DNA from: Metellina segmentata
Lineage: Eukaryota; Arthropoda; Arachnida; Araneae; Tetragnathidae
Direction of reading: 5' to 3'
Length of the DNA: 64,000 nucleotides
Assembly (NCBI GenBank): GCA_947359465.1
Contig: OX375873.1
Location: 90,355,978-90,419,977 of the forward strand
Positions 36,178 to 46,430 of this stretch are shown here, in pieces; position 1 is the first letter of the stretch; each line of letters opens with the position of its first letter. A program made the translations under genes and the position numbers. The notes under the pieces were generated by a model that had not been told where the DNA came from, made no database searches, and was given only the letters and a program-made list of their open reading frames with translations.

Positions 36178-36636
36178 CCAGGCCTCACCGGAGAAAAATA
36201 TTTTGTACAAAATGTTTTGCAAATAAATCTTCGGAACCATCGGCAATAATAAAGCCGCTTCTCATGTCCGGTGGCTTTAACTCCTGTAACATTTTTACAC
36301 GATAAGCACGAAAATGCTAAGCTCTTAAAGCTTTATGTCTCGATCCATGTGATGCGCCCGTTTGTTGGGACAAACGCCTCACGGAGTGATGAGGATAATT
36401 CAATATCCTCCGTTGAGTTTCTTGCACAAAGTCTGGAATGACACTCGGTGTTTGTCTTCCACCGAACCTGTGTCACGAAATCGCCGAAGGAGTTGATATA
36501 GCGTATATTCTCTCCATATTGCATCATTTGGATATTTATGTTGGCAAATGATTCATATTGTTAAATGATTGTCATATTATTTGCATTCAAACTAAGCCTC
36601 AAGCAACGCAATTCTCTGAATGTGCGATAAACTCAT
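36178..36636 (-). pseudogene. Mariner-like transposase, N-terminal fragment
   Basis: An ATG at 36634-36636 opens MSLSHIQRIALLEA. After stops and frame changes, RRFRDTGSVEDKHR, FRAYRVKMLQELKPPDM and finally FFSGEAWFQLSS can be read. The last motif corresponds to the FSDEAWF block of mariner/Tc transposases, with the first catalytic Asp changed to Gly. The frame then ends abruptly at about 36178, near the end-like sequence TTACCCCACCTGA at 36145-36157. That is consistent with a later insertion separating the two halves of the gene. Confidence 0.78.
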
Positions 36637-36990
36637 TTTGCAATGAAGAACAAAATGACGTGAAACTTTATTATCTCACAACTTGAGCGCTAACACAACC
36701 AGAAGATAAAAAAAGCAGATGATATAAAATGTAATAATTATAGAAAAAAACACGGGTAATAATTTTTTTAAAGTTGGAGTACCGGAACTTTTAGGACACT
36801 CTGTATATAGATGTTAGGGTAAGTAAAACATTATACTCAATAAAAGTAAAACATTATTTTCAGTGTGAACAAACGAATCATACAGAAAGTGAACATTTTA
36901 CTTCCACTACCCAAATGCTTTTGCTTGACATGTAAGGGTAACCTAAAATATTGACAATCACCACTTTGGCGGCATTTGACGATTAATATA

Positions 36991-38390
36991 CACTCATTGT
37001 CTTAAAAATTTGTGCACCAAGAAAAAGTCGTCAAAATGAACCGAAATTTTACACATGTAAGTACTACTTTCATATAAGTAAGTGATTAGAAAATCAAAGA
37101 AAAAGGATCATTTATTGCAGAAAAAAGTACAAAGGAACGAAAGCTTTAGTACTATATTGGACCCCCACTAGCTCGAATGCACGGGCATTGAGGCATACAA
37201 GTTCCGTATGATGTCCTGAGACATCTCTTTCCACAGTTGCTGTAAAAGCGCCTCTAGTTCGACCAAATTTGTAGGGTGTCCAACTTGTCGTCCCAAATGA
37301 TCTCAGAAATGCTCGATTGTTGACAAATCTAGGGATCGAGCTGACCAGTTAAGGGTGGTAATGTGACGGAGGCAGTCTTGTGACATCCTTGCTGTGTGTG
37401 GCCGAGCGTTGTCTTGTTGAAAATTGGCTCCTGGGAGCCCTGCCATGAGTGTCATCACATGTGGCTGAAGGTTACCATGGACGTACCGCTGGGCTGTCAT
37501 TGTGCCATGGATCAATATTAAAGTTGACCGTGTATCGTAAGCAATGGCATCCCATACCATCACACCAGCTGTGGGAGCGGTGTGTCGCTGTAAAGCGAAG
37601 GCAGGATTGAGGCGTTCGCCACGGGGCCTCCACACACGAACACGATTGTCATCACTGCTCAAATTGAATCTAGATTCGTCGCTAAAGACGACCTGGTTCC
37701 ATTCCGTTGCAGTCCAATCCCGTCGGGCGCGACACCATTCCAAACGGAGGCGTCGAATGGGTGGGTGTCATTGACAGCACACGTACTGGGCGCCGCGATA
37801 TCAGATGTCCTTCAGCCAGGTGCTTTGCGATGGTTCGGGAAGACACACGGGCCCGTAGTGGAGGTGCTGCCTGTGTCTGGATAGCGGCCAATGAGACAGT
37901 TAGCTGTAAGCGTGAGTTTCATATGATGTAACGGTCTTCTCGACGACTGGTCTGTTGAGGGCATCCTGAGCCAGGTCGCCGAGTAAATGAAGTCTCTTCT
38001 GTTCACTGGTCCCAACATCACCTCACAGTAAAATCAGAACGGCTTACTTGACGAGCTACTCGCCGAGCTGACCACCCAGCTTCCATCATCCCGATGATTC
38101 TTCCCCTCTCGAACTCTGACAGCTGCTCATATTGTCTTCGATGGTGGCGTAGCGGCATGTCTACCTCAGCGTTTTCTTTGCAAAAGATTAAGTACACTCA
38201 AACAAGCTCTGCTTACCTGTTTTATACTCCAAAGAGAACGAAGTTCAACGCCCTCTAGTGGCATTACGCAATGCGCATTCACGCTGCATTTCTAATCATT
38301 TGCATATCTGGCCGACATGTACCTTCATGCCAGGTTTCGTTACGATCTCACAATTATTTCTTGGTGCGCAAATTTTTATGGCAATGAGTA
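36991..38390 (-). mobile_element. Tc1-like element, complete ends (1.4 kb)
   Basis: The left end CACTCATTGTCTTAAAAATT and inverted right end TACTCATTGCCATAAAAATT continue through TTTGYGCACCAAGAAA on both sides, with weaker similarity for about 100 bases. TA flanks both ends (36989-36990 and 38391-38392). The length is right for an undeleted Tc1-like element. Confidence 0.93.
37169..38158 (-). pseudogene. Tc1-like transposase, near full length with stops
   Basis: An ATG at 38156-38158 opens MPLRHHRRQYEQLSEFERG, followed by a helix-turn-helix (GRIIGMMEAGWSARRVARQV). Catalytic motifs are visible: first Asp in VVFSDESRFNL, second Asp in NFQQDNARPHTAR, Glu in LSTIEHF. The C-terminus is QLWKEMSQDIIRNLYASMP with a TAG at 37169-37171. 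Disabling changes are a TGA in the linker (about 38010), a TGA in place of Arg after DRYII (about 37925), a one-base insertion near 37758, and a TGA at about 37302 where IEHxW(D) normally has Trp. I count 32 residues between the second Asp and the Glu. The catalytic triad itself is intact, so inactivation looks fairly recent. Confidence 0.92.
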
Positions 38391-38392
38391 TA

Positions 38393-39696
38393 TATGGCGT
38401 TTATCTATCAATTGCCAAAAATCAATTCGGAATAGATTCATTGGAATTTTTATTGATGACGCGCTGAAATTGTATTTGAAAACAAATAGTCACATCTTTA
38501 ATTCAGACATGAAATGCTTTCTGCCATAATACACTATACACTTTACAGAGAAAACCTCTCAGATAGATTCAGTTTGTTCTTGCCATACAGAAGATAACAG
38601 GAGAGGAGAAATATATTCAAGTAAATGTCCTTTATTAGATCCACTTCTGATCTTTGCAGAATGTAAGTACCATTACTATTCATTCTCTTTCTGTAATCAT
38701 GAATAAATACTATCATTTTCTGTTCACAATACATCAAAGCGTCTCGCTACCATTCCCTTAATCCAACAAAACGGCAAATCCTATGAAAAAATATCGCTAA
38801 GGAAGGAATGAAAAGTGTTTCAGATTATCTCTAAAAGCAAAAAAATCGGCAAAAAATAAGGTATCGCAGGCACCTCTATTAATTATCATCCATCATCGTT
38901 TTATTTTTCAACGGCTTTTTAGTGATTACATTTAAAAATTCCCGGGACTATGTCATCGATCAAAATTCTTTCCGGTTGTGAAAGCCCTAATGTTTTTCAC
39001 CCAAGGGCTGGGTTTCAATTGAGAGCACTGTAGCTGACATGATTAAATATTTACGCCGTCACCTATAAGCATCTAATGACCCACTGCGTGTTTTTGTTCT
39101 GGCAATTACGGGGATTTAAGGTCCCTCTAAATTAATACAGTATTTCACTACTTTTTTATGGTGGTAATAGCCATATACATTTTCCCTGCAGCCGTACTGG
39201 TATTTTTTAATTCTTATTTTAAGTGCTCTGAGACGTTTTTTGAAGCATGTTTTTATAATTTATGGGGTGCATAAATTTTAGATAATGTCTAAATTTTTTA
39301 TAGGCTAAAACCAGTTTTGGAAATGTGAATTTTAATTCTTTAATGAACTGAAGTTTAAATATTTACATACTAGTAAGATAGTGTGATGGATAGATTATAG
39401 CATCTTCGTTTGTAAAGTAGAAAAGCATAGAGATAGCCCATTAAATGATCTGAAAGAAGATAATTTTGTATCTAGCGTATTGTTGGACCAAAAATATCTT
39501 ACGAATACTTCGAGTTTTACGATGTTTTCGTAAACAAATTACCAGATAAAGAATAATTACTACCAATTAAGAACTAAATTAACTTGTCGTCACGATGTTC
39601 GGCTTTAATTTCCTCCAACAGTAAATTATTCGCGTGGAGCAATTAGAGCCAGACTTCATGGAACAGACATTTGCAATTCCTGAATTGAGCTTGTTT
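38393..39696. other. Non-coding stretch
   Basis: AT-rich; no recognised features. Confidence 0.4.
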
Positions 39697-39700
39697 TTAA

Positions 39701-40161
39701 GGGGACCAATGCACAAAAATATTTTAAACTTTCGATTTATTTTCTCTAAAGTTAGATAAATGTGTATTCAATTCTGCTTAAAATGATACATTATTTATGG
39801 AAATACATTAAGTAGAAGTATTTTAAATAATTTTTTCAAAAATAACTGTATGAATCTGAAGAAAGTCTATTCAAGCGAATATAAAAAAATCAGTTTATAC
39901 AAGTGTAGCATTTATACCCTATAACATAATTTAACCCAGGCATTTATTTTTTTATCTGCTCAGAAAAGTTCACTTGAATTGTTGAAAAAGATAAAAATTG
40001 GTCATTTTTCAAAAGTCTTTTCAAAAGTTTTAAAGTGTTTTCATAACCTGTATAAATAAATTTAAATCAATACACATAAAAGATTGTGTGAGAAAATATT
40101 CCTTTAAATTTGAACATTTTAACATGACTCAGATGGGGGGGGGGGACTGCACTGGTTCCCT
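39701..40161. mobile_element. 461-bp MITE flanked by TTAA (GGGGACC ends)
   Basis: The left end GGGGACCAATGCAC and the inverted right end AGGGAACCAGTGCA are flanked by TTAA (39697-39700 and 40162-40165). The interior is AT-rich and non-coding, with a run of about eleven G at 40135-40145. The ends resemble the 3356-4085 MITE (GGGGGTCC), so the two may be one family. Confidence 0.75.
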
Positions 40162-40165
40162 TTAA

Positions 40166-41038
40166 TAAATGAGAAAAAATATTAGTTTATTTTAAATCCT
40201 TGAGCGGAGCTGCAATTGAGTAGCATGCTAAGTTACTTCACTTCCTTAACCCCGGTTCGTGCTCGTACAAAACTTTAGAGCATTCTGAATTTAGGCTCAC
40301 AAAACAGCTCTCTTACATACAAAGCAAACTTACCGGTAGGATCTGCAAAAGTTGTAAGTCACTTACCTAGAAGAAAACGGAAATTCAAATTAATGAACTA
40401 GATACTTGAATCTTATAAAAAAAAATTGAAGTAACTTAACGTAATATGATGCATTTTTAATTAATTAATATTTTACAATTTTCTTATATGTCTGCTGTTT
40501 AACTTAATTTACTAACTAGTGAAAGTATGCATACTATTAAATTTTCGGAAAAAGATGATTTCTTTGAATGAATTATTTTTAGTGAGCATAATCTATTTTT
40601 TAAATATTATCGTATTTTAAGGGTTTTTAATAGAACTCTTTGAAGTTTTTCTCGAATACTATTTAAGGTGCTACATTTTCAAGTAATCACATAAAATATT
40701 TCTTAAGCATATACACTTTTATATTCTTACAGAGATCAGCTCGATATGAACTGATAAAATACTAGCTAAAGTAATTTGTTTGGTGCCCTAATCGGGTTTG
40801 GAAAAAAAAGTGTAACGAAATTCAATATGAATACGCAACCACATACCCATACACAACACATACATTTTAAACAATACATTTATTTATTTTAAACATTTGA
40901 TATAGAAAAATGGTACTCGGAAACAAAAATATTTAACATTGTTCTATTTTATCTTTTTTTAAATAAGTTGCTTTAAAGTATTTTCTAGAAATTTAGGATG
41001 GTTGGGTTTTATGTTGGAAGTGGCATATCTGCCAAATA
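40166..41038. other. Non-coding stretch
   Basis: AT-rich; no recognised features. Confidence 0.4.
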
Positions 41039-41099
41039 TACAAATACAAATATTGACGACCAGCTACAGGCTCAAGCCCAACAAGGCTGGTCCTTTGTT

Positions 41100-42522
41100 T
41101 ATGAATTATCCAATTCCCACTGACTATCCAATTGTGTCTTAAATTCCTACACTCCCTTTGAATTAACTATATTTTCAGGCAACGCGTTCCAACTGTCTAT
41201 TACCCTATTAAAGTAGTAGTTTTTCCTTAAATCCCGATTAAAATGTGTCTTATTCAATTTATACCCATGGCCCCTTGTTCTGTTATCCCTATTGAAATTT
41301 AAGCCCTCTCTCTGTGTCCCCTTGTTTTACAAACTTGAAAAGCTGAATCAAATCCCCCCTCCTTCTTCTTCTTTCCAGTGTATATATATTTAGCTTACTT
41401 AAACGTTCATTATAGTCGAAATTTGCTAACCCCTTTATTATTTTTGTAGCTATGTGCTGAACCCTTTCAATTAATTATCATGTCCTTTCTCATATATGGA
41501 GCCCATAATTGTACAGCATATTCTAGATGTGGTCTTACTAATCCCTTATATAACGGCAAGATTATATTCTTATCCCTTGAAGTTACAGTCTTTTTAATAT
41601 ACCCCAATAACCTATTAGCCTTTTTACCTGCAGCTGAACATTGGTGACCCATTTTAAAATCCCTGTGAATTATCACCCCAAGATCCTTGACTGTTTCTCC
41701 CTCCTTTACCTTTACTCCCTGCAGACAGTACTAGGCTCCACTGTTCCTGTAACCCATATGCAGAACTTGACATTTCCCTACATTAAATGACATACCCCAT
41801 TTTACAGCCCATTCGGATATCTTATCAAAATCCCCTTGTAAATTTTCTATCTGTAACTTGGTATCCACTGTCCCCCATATTTTTAAGTCATCTGCAAATA
41901 TACTGATTCTATTCTTTATCCCCTGACCTATATCATCTATGAAAATTATAAATAAAATTGGTCCCAAAACTGATCCCTGAGGCACCTCACTTATAACTTC
42001 TGTCCACTGTGAATAATTTCCTTTTACCTGCACTCTCTGCTTTTTACCCAATAACCAATTCTTTATCCATATTAATGTTTTTCCCTGAATCTTCAGCCTT
42101 TCCAATTTAAACAGTAATGCCTCATGAGGTACATTATCAAAAGCCTTTTGAAAATCTATGTACATGATATCCACACTGCTCTTATTATCCAGCTCCTCAG
42201 TAATTTTTTCGTAGAACTTCAAAAGGTTTGTAGAGCAGGATCTGCCATTCCTAAACCCATACTGATTCTCTGATAACAGTCCCCCCTCCTCCAAGTATAA
42301 CATTATATGCTTTTTTAACAGAGATTCAAATATTTTGCAAATTACTGATGTTAGACTTACTGGTCTATAGTTGCCCGGATCACTTTGTATTCCCTTTTTG
42401 AAAATTGGAGTTATGTTGGCCAACTTCCAATCCATTGGTACCCAACCTGTGCTATATGTTGAATTAAATATCGTGTGAATTACTTCCATGAATGAACTTT
42501 GTGTGTTTCCCCTGAAAACCAC
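41100..42522 (-). pseudogene. CR1-like reverse transcriptase (ORF2 C-terminal part)
   Basis: The frame at 42522-41731 contains the reverse-transcriptase blocks in order: NITPIFKKGIQSDPGNYRPV, YGFRNGRSCSTNLL, MYIDFQKAFDNVPH, PQGSVLGPILF and the catalytic FADD in SIFADDLKIW. The C-terminal region continues in the frame at 41467-41676 (NRLLGYIKKTV, LVRPHLEYAVQLW) and further to FKTQLDSQWELDN near 41115, with stops and frame changes between. The N-terminal palm/fingers region before SSFMEVIHTIF is lost in the internal deletion. The family is CR1/L2-like by motif order and by the endonuclease and ORF1 remnants. Confidence 0.92.
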
Positions 42523-43400
42523 ATAGGGAGCAATTTTCTAGATTTTCCTTTTTTCCTGAACGTTACATGTTTTTTTAACACCCTGTCTAACTTATTCTTG
42601 AATTCCTCCCATTGTTCAGAATGATGCGGTGCTAATAATCCCCCTTTGAATGTTTCCTTTAACTCTTCCCTTATCTTATGAAAATTTACCTTTCTGAAAT
42701 TTGGAATTATCCTACTATTGATTGTGTATGCTGACTGAAAATTTATACTTAATCTGATACTTCTATGATCACTTTCTCCCAGTGGCTCACCTATAACCAA
42801 ATCCTGCACGCTATCCTCATCATTGCTGAAAATCAAATCCAATATTGCATTGTCCCTAGTATCCTCATACACCATCTGGTACGAAAAACAATCCTGTATC
42901 ACTTCCAAAAATTCTGCCCCTTTCCCATTTGTAGCTAGATTGTTTGTCCAGTCAATATTTGGATAGTTATCGTCCCCCATTAAAATTAATTCTTCTTTTT
43001 GACATGCTTCGTTTATCAGATTGCACATGCCCTTTTCCTGCTCTTCACTACAAACAGGAGGTCTATATATATTGCCCAGAATTAGTCCTTTGCCTTTGTC
43101 TGTATTCAGTTTCATCCAGACTGATTCTATACCCTCAGTTTTACTATTTAAATTTATTTCCGTACAGTTTAAGAATTCTCTCACATAAATCAAAACCCCA
43201 CCCCCTTTCCTATTCACTCTGTCTTCCCTAAACATTGCGAATCCACTTAATTCTAAAATTTGTGCATCTTCACTGTTTGCCCAACTTTCAGTAATCCCAA
43301 TGATATCTATATCCTCTGCTTGTGCAATTCCCTTGAGCTCATCCATTTTATTTCTCACACTGCGAGCATTACAATAAAATACTTTTAGCTTATTTTTCAC
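42480..43400 (-). pseudogene. CR1-like apurinic endonuclease domain (ORF2 N-terminal part)
   Basis: This 306-codon open frame reads from FYCNARSVRNKMDEL. It shows endonuclease/exonuclease/phosphatase signatures: IDIIGITESW (metal-binding Glu), GNIYRPP, LILMGDDNYPNIDW (normally GDFNxPxIDW, so F is changed to D), NAILDLIFSND and LGESDHRSI with the catalytic SDH. After RKKGKSRKLLPMW the domain should run into the linker. Instead the frame overlaps the reverse-transcriptase frame by 43 bases, showing a deletion joined out of frame. The endonuclease itself is uninterrupted. Confidence 0.93.
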
Positions 43401-43583
43401 CCTTATATTGCACTTTCCCCTTGTATTATTTGTCTTGGTATTGTTTTCATCCCTTACATTGCACTTTCCCTTTGTATTGTTTGTCTCCTACAATTTAGAC
43501 CCTGTTAGTTTTCCTAAGCAATTACAGTGTACTGTCAACCCTCTATGTCCTTCCCATCCCTGCTTGTATTCTAGTTTTTTGAC

Positions 43584-43785
43584 TACAGAATATTCAAAAC
43601 CCGCTTGCCAACCTCCCTATTACCTATCAGGCTTAAATGCAAATTGTCCCTGCTTATCCAATCCCTCCTACACTCCTTCCAAACATCTAAAAATCTAACC
43701 TCCTCCCTCTCACACAAATCCCTTAACAACCCGTTCATCTTATTGGCCCTTTGATTTAACCACCCATTACCTAACCTATATCAAA
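43584..43785 (-). pseudogene. CR1-like ORF1 esterase-domain end
   Basis: On the minus strand NQRANKMNGLLRDLCEREEV, then RFLDVWKECRRDWISRDNLH and LSLIGNREVGKRVLNIL end at a TAG (43584-43586). The DNLHLS segment matches the Asp-x-x-His catalytic end of the SGNH esterase domain that many CR1 ORF1 proteins carry. The catalytic Ser region is missing with the rest of ORF1 because the element is 5'-truncated. Confidence 0.7.
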
Positions 43786-45590
43786 CATGAAAGGGTAAAT
43801 TCCAGTAATGGACATATACATTACATACACAAGGAAAATGTACTAATACAGAAGGAAAAATACATCAAGATATGAGGAAGTATGTAAGGTTACAGGAATC
43901 GGATCCTTCGCTACCTACAACTCGCATATAAAACTAAAACATTTTGAAAGGTTTGGATATTACTAATTTTAATTCTGATCAAACTGTTTAATTTCTGATG
44001 CATAAACTTCAATATAACTACCATAAACTTTCGGATTAATTATATATTGACTTTGAACTATGCTTGTTTTACAATACCGTATATCGACTTAAAAACGACT
44101 AATCAAAGACTAAACTACAAAATATTGCATATTTATTTTTTATGTAAATTTTTTGGTACGGGATAAATATATGAAACGTATGATACGAAGTCCCCAATAT
44201 TATTAAAATTTGAAGCATAAATTAAATATTTTTTCAACTATATTTTAATTTATAATTTAAGCTTGCGTAATTTATTATAAATAAAACGTGCTTTCAATAT
44301 CAATAAAATACGCTTTTCAAATGAACCTAGAAATCGTTGCAAATTCTGTATGCAGCAAAATATTCCGATAGGTTAAAAAGAATTTGCTACATTAAATAAT
44401 TTCTACAATATATTTGATTTTTTTTATTTAACTCAAGCATTTTAGAATATATTCATATTGCGTTGAATTTACCTTTATTTACTTTAGTAAATAAAATACC
44501 CCTTGAAAGAATAAGATCCAACTTTTCGAAGCACCATAACAATATAACTTCTTTTTTACTTTTAATACAGAAAATAGTTTTTACGACAGTATTTTATCTT
44601 TCCGAATCCAACAATTTTTATGTTTACAAGAAAACACACAAGAAAAGTTTGTGTAATCTCTTTCAAAAAATCCTACTTGTTTCATTTCTAAAAACTTTCG
44701 TGTTCTCTTCGGAAGAAAAAACAACAAAACTCTTTTGGCAACTGAACCAGATCCGAAAAAGAGGCCCGAGAAGTAATGAGAAGAAAATAAAATTGCGAAA
44801 TCTTCCCCCAGTTTCATCGTTTCTGTCAAACGTGATCAATTTAATCCCGGAAGGGAATCTTCACTGCTATGAAACTCATCATTTTTTATTATAGTTTTCT
44901 CGTTTTTTATCTTATTTTTCCTTAACATTCTTCCCTTTCGTTTCACTTCCTAAATCTATTTTACAGTTAAGTGTGGAAAGCTTAAATTGTCACTATGGGC
45001 AGTAATTTTCAACAAGCCGAGGTAGAAAAAATAAGATGGACGTTTTCTTCTTACTTTGAGGCAAATTTTTTTAGTTCGTTCAATCTTTTTACAGGTACAA
45101 GCCATCCTTTCAAGATGATGAGTTAGGAAGACGCATCTTGGTTTCATAGAAGAAAGTGTTTGAGGGAAGTTGAAGTAGATACAAATATCGGGGTGAGTAA
45201 ACAGTGCTTTTTGTATCCAAAGTTCTATTTTTTTTTATCTATCTTCAAACTCAATTACTAGGAGACATTTAGTTTTGTGTACATGGTAAAAAATACATGT
45301 TTTTTAGTTGTACTTGAGGAAAAAAACGTGGAATTGGTTTGCGATTTCGATGTTTTCAAATTGAAAGAACTATCAATATGTTTGTGTTCATTCATCTCAC
45401 AAATATGCGTAGAACGGAACTATAGAGAATCAGTGTTTAATTGAGAACCAGTTGTTTTCTTCATTGTTCTTGTAATGGAATTATTTTTCACTTATTTTTT
45501 CGTGGATATAGAAAGCTTCGAAAACCTCCTTTAGGTCCAGACTCTGAAGCAAAATCCTGCTCCCAAAAGGTCACTAGTTCTTTCAGATTT
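43786..45590. other. Non-coding stretch
   Basis: A 143-codon plus-strand frame (44463-44894) and an 82-codon minus frame overlap it, both low-complexity and without motifs. Nothing else recognised. Confidence 0.4.
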
Positions 45591-45591
45591 T

Positions 45592-45741
45592 GCGGTAGCC
45601 CTGTTTAGTAATGGATTGGCAACTGGAGAGGTGAGAGTTCGACATGGTCCAAGTAAACATCATTGTGTACGAGGGGTTTGGTGCACGTCAAATCTGTCTT
45701 GGACTCAAATGTCCTCATGTTGTCATGGTGTGGAAGTTTGT
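45592..45741 (+). repeat. SINE-A 5' half, cut by a mariner-like insertion
   Basis: The head is GCGGTAGCCCTGTTTAGTAATGG with GGATTGGCAACTGGAG and a good B box, GAGAGTTCGACATGG. The body runs through GTTTGGTGCACGTC, CTTGGACTCAAATGTCCTCA to GTGTGGAAGTTTG, then stops at a TATATATATA tract where a mariner-like end begins. Confidence 0.85.
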
Positions 45742-45750
45742 ATATATATA

Positions 45751-46430
45751 CAGAGTGTTTCGAAACTCATGGGCAAAAATTTAAAGGGTGATAGAAAACA
45801 TCAAACAAGCAATTTTCAACATACAATACATGGTTGGAGAGCAAGCGCTACCGTGTATTTCAGAAGGCATCGCTACGTACACTGATCATGAAAAGGCGGA
45901 CATGCATTTTATGTATGGTCTTGCGAATGGGAATGTTCTAGAAGCTGAAAGACTGTAGAGGCAGCGTTTCCCGAGAAGACATGTGCCGGACCGAAAAATG
46001 TTCCAACGTTTGCATCGGTGCCTGTGCGAAACGGGATCCTCTGTCTGATGATACAGGGCGTGGCAGGAATGTGCGGACGCCACTAGTTTATAAAGGACAT
46101 TCTGCAAAGAGTGTAAGATCGTCCGGATATTAGCACGCGAAAGGATTCCTGTGCAGTAAATGGGCCCCACTCGATTGTTTGGCGAGTATTACGGGACGAA
46201 GGATTACACCCCTACCATACACAGAAAAAGCAAGCCTTCATACCTGCAGATTATGCGCCGTGTCGAATATGCTCGTTGGTTTTTGCAACAGCTAGCAGCG
46301 CAGCCGGATTTTAGTGCAAATATGTTTTTTTTTTCACGGATGAATGCACTTTTACTCGTGAAGGCATTTCTAATACGCTCAACTTAAGCGCAAATCTCTT
46401 TCGAGATGGACACATTAAATATTACTGATA
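45751..46430 (+). pseudogene. Mariner-like element, 5' part with transposase remnant
   Basis: CAGAGTGTTTCGAAACTC follows a TA-repeat and resembles the ends of the 33.2-kb element. The transposase begins near 45882 with DHEKADMHFMYGLANGNVLE and RQRFPRRHVPDRKMFQRLH. After frame changes it continues with PSYLQIMRRVEYARWFLQQL and, near 46330, a decayed first-catalytic motif where TDEATF is expected. Sequence similarity stops around 46400 (NTLNLSANLF), so the second Asp, the last catalytic residue and the right end are missing. The type is one I associate with DUF4817-bearing transposases of arthropods. Confidence 0.75.

Larger units (their letters stand above)
33220..36803 (-). mobile_element. 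Mariner-like element, broken by a nested element
   Basis: The left end CAGAGTGTCTTAAAAGTTTC and the inverted right end CAGAGTGTCCTAAAAGTTCC are flanked by TA (33218-33219 and 36804-36805). The transposase lies on the minus strand in two remnants: the N-terminal part near the right end and the C-terminal part near the left end. The sequence between them contains a pogo-like remnant and MITE-like ends. At 3.58 kb it is far longer than a normal mariner because of these insertions and a local duplication. Confidence 0.85.
41039..43785 (-). mobile_element. CR1-type LINE, 5'-truncated, minus strand
   Basis: In transcription order (right to left): the end of an ORF1 esterase-like domain, an endonuclease, a reverse transcriptase and a C-terminal tail. 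The 3' end is a short repeat of TATTTGTATTTGTAT type. About 200 codons that normally join endonuclease to reverse transcriptase are missing. Compositionally the LINE is GC-richer than its flanks. The upstream end at about 43785 is where homology-like coding stops. Confidence 0.9.

Noticed and set aside
44463..44894. 143-codon plus-strand frame
   Set aside because: Low-complexity basic/aromatic composition with an overlapping opposite frame; no domain.
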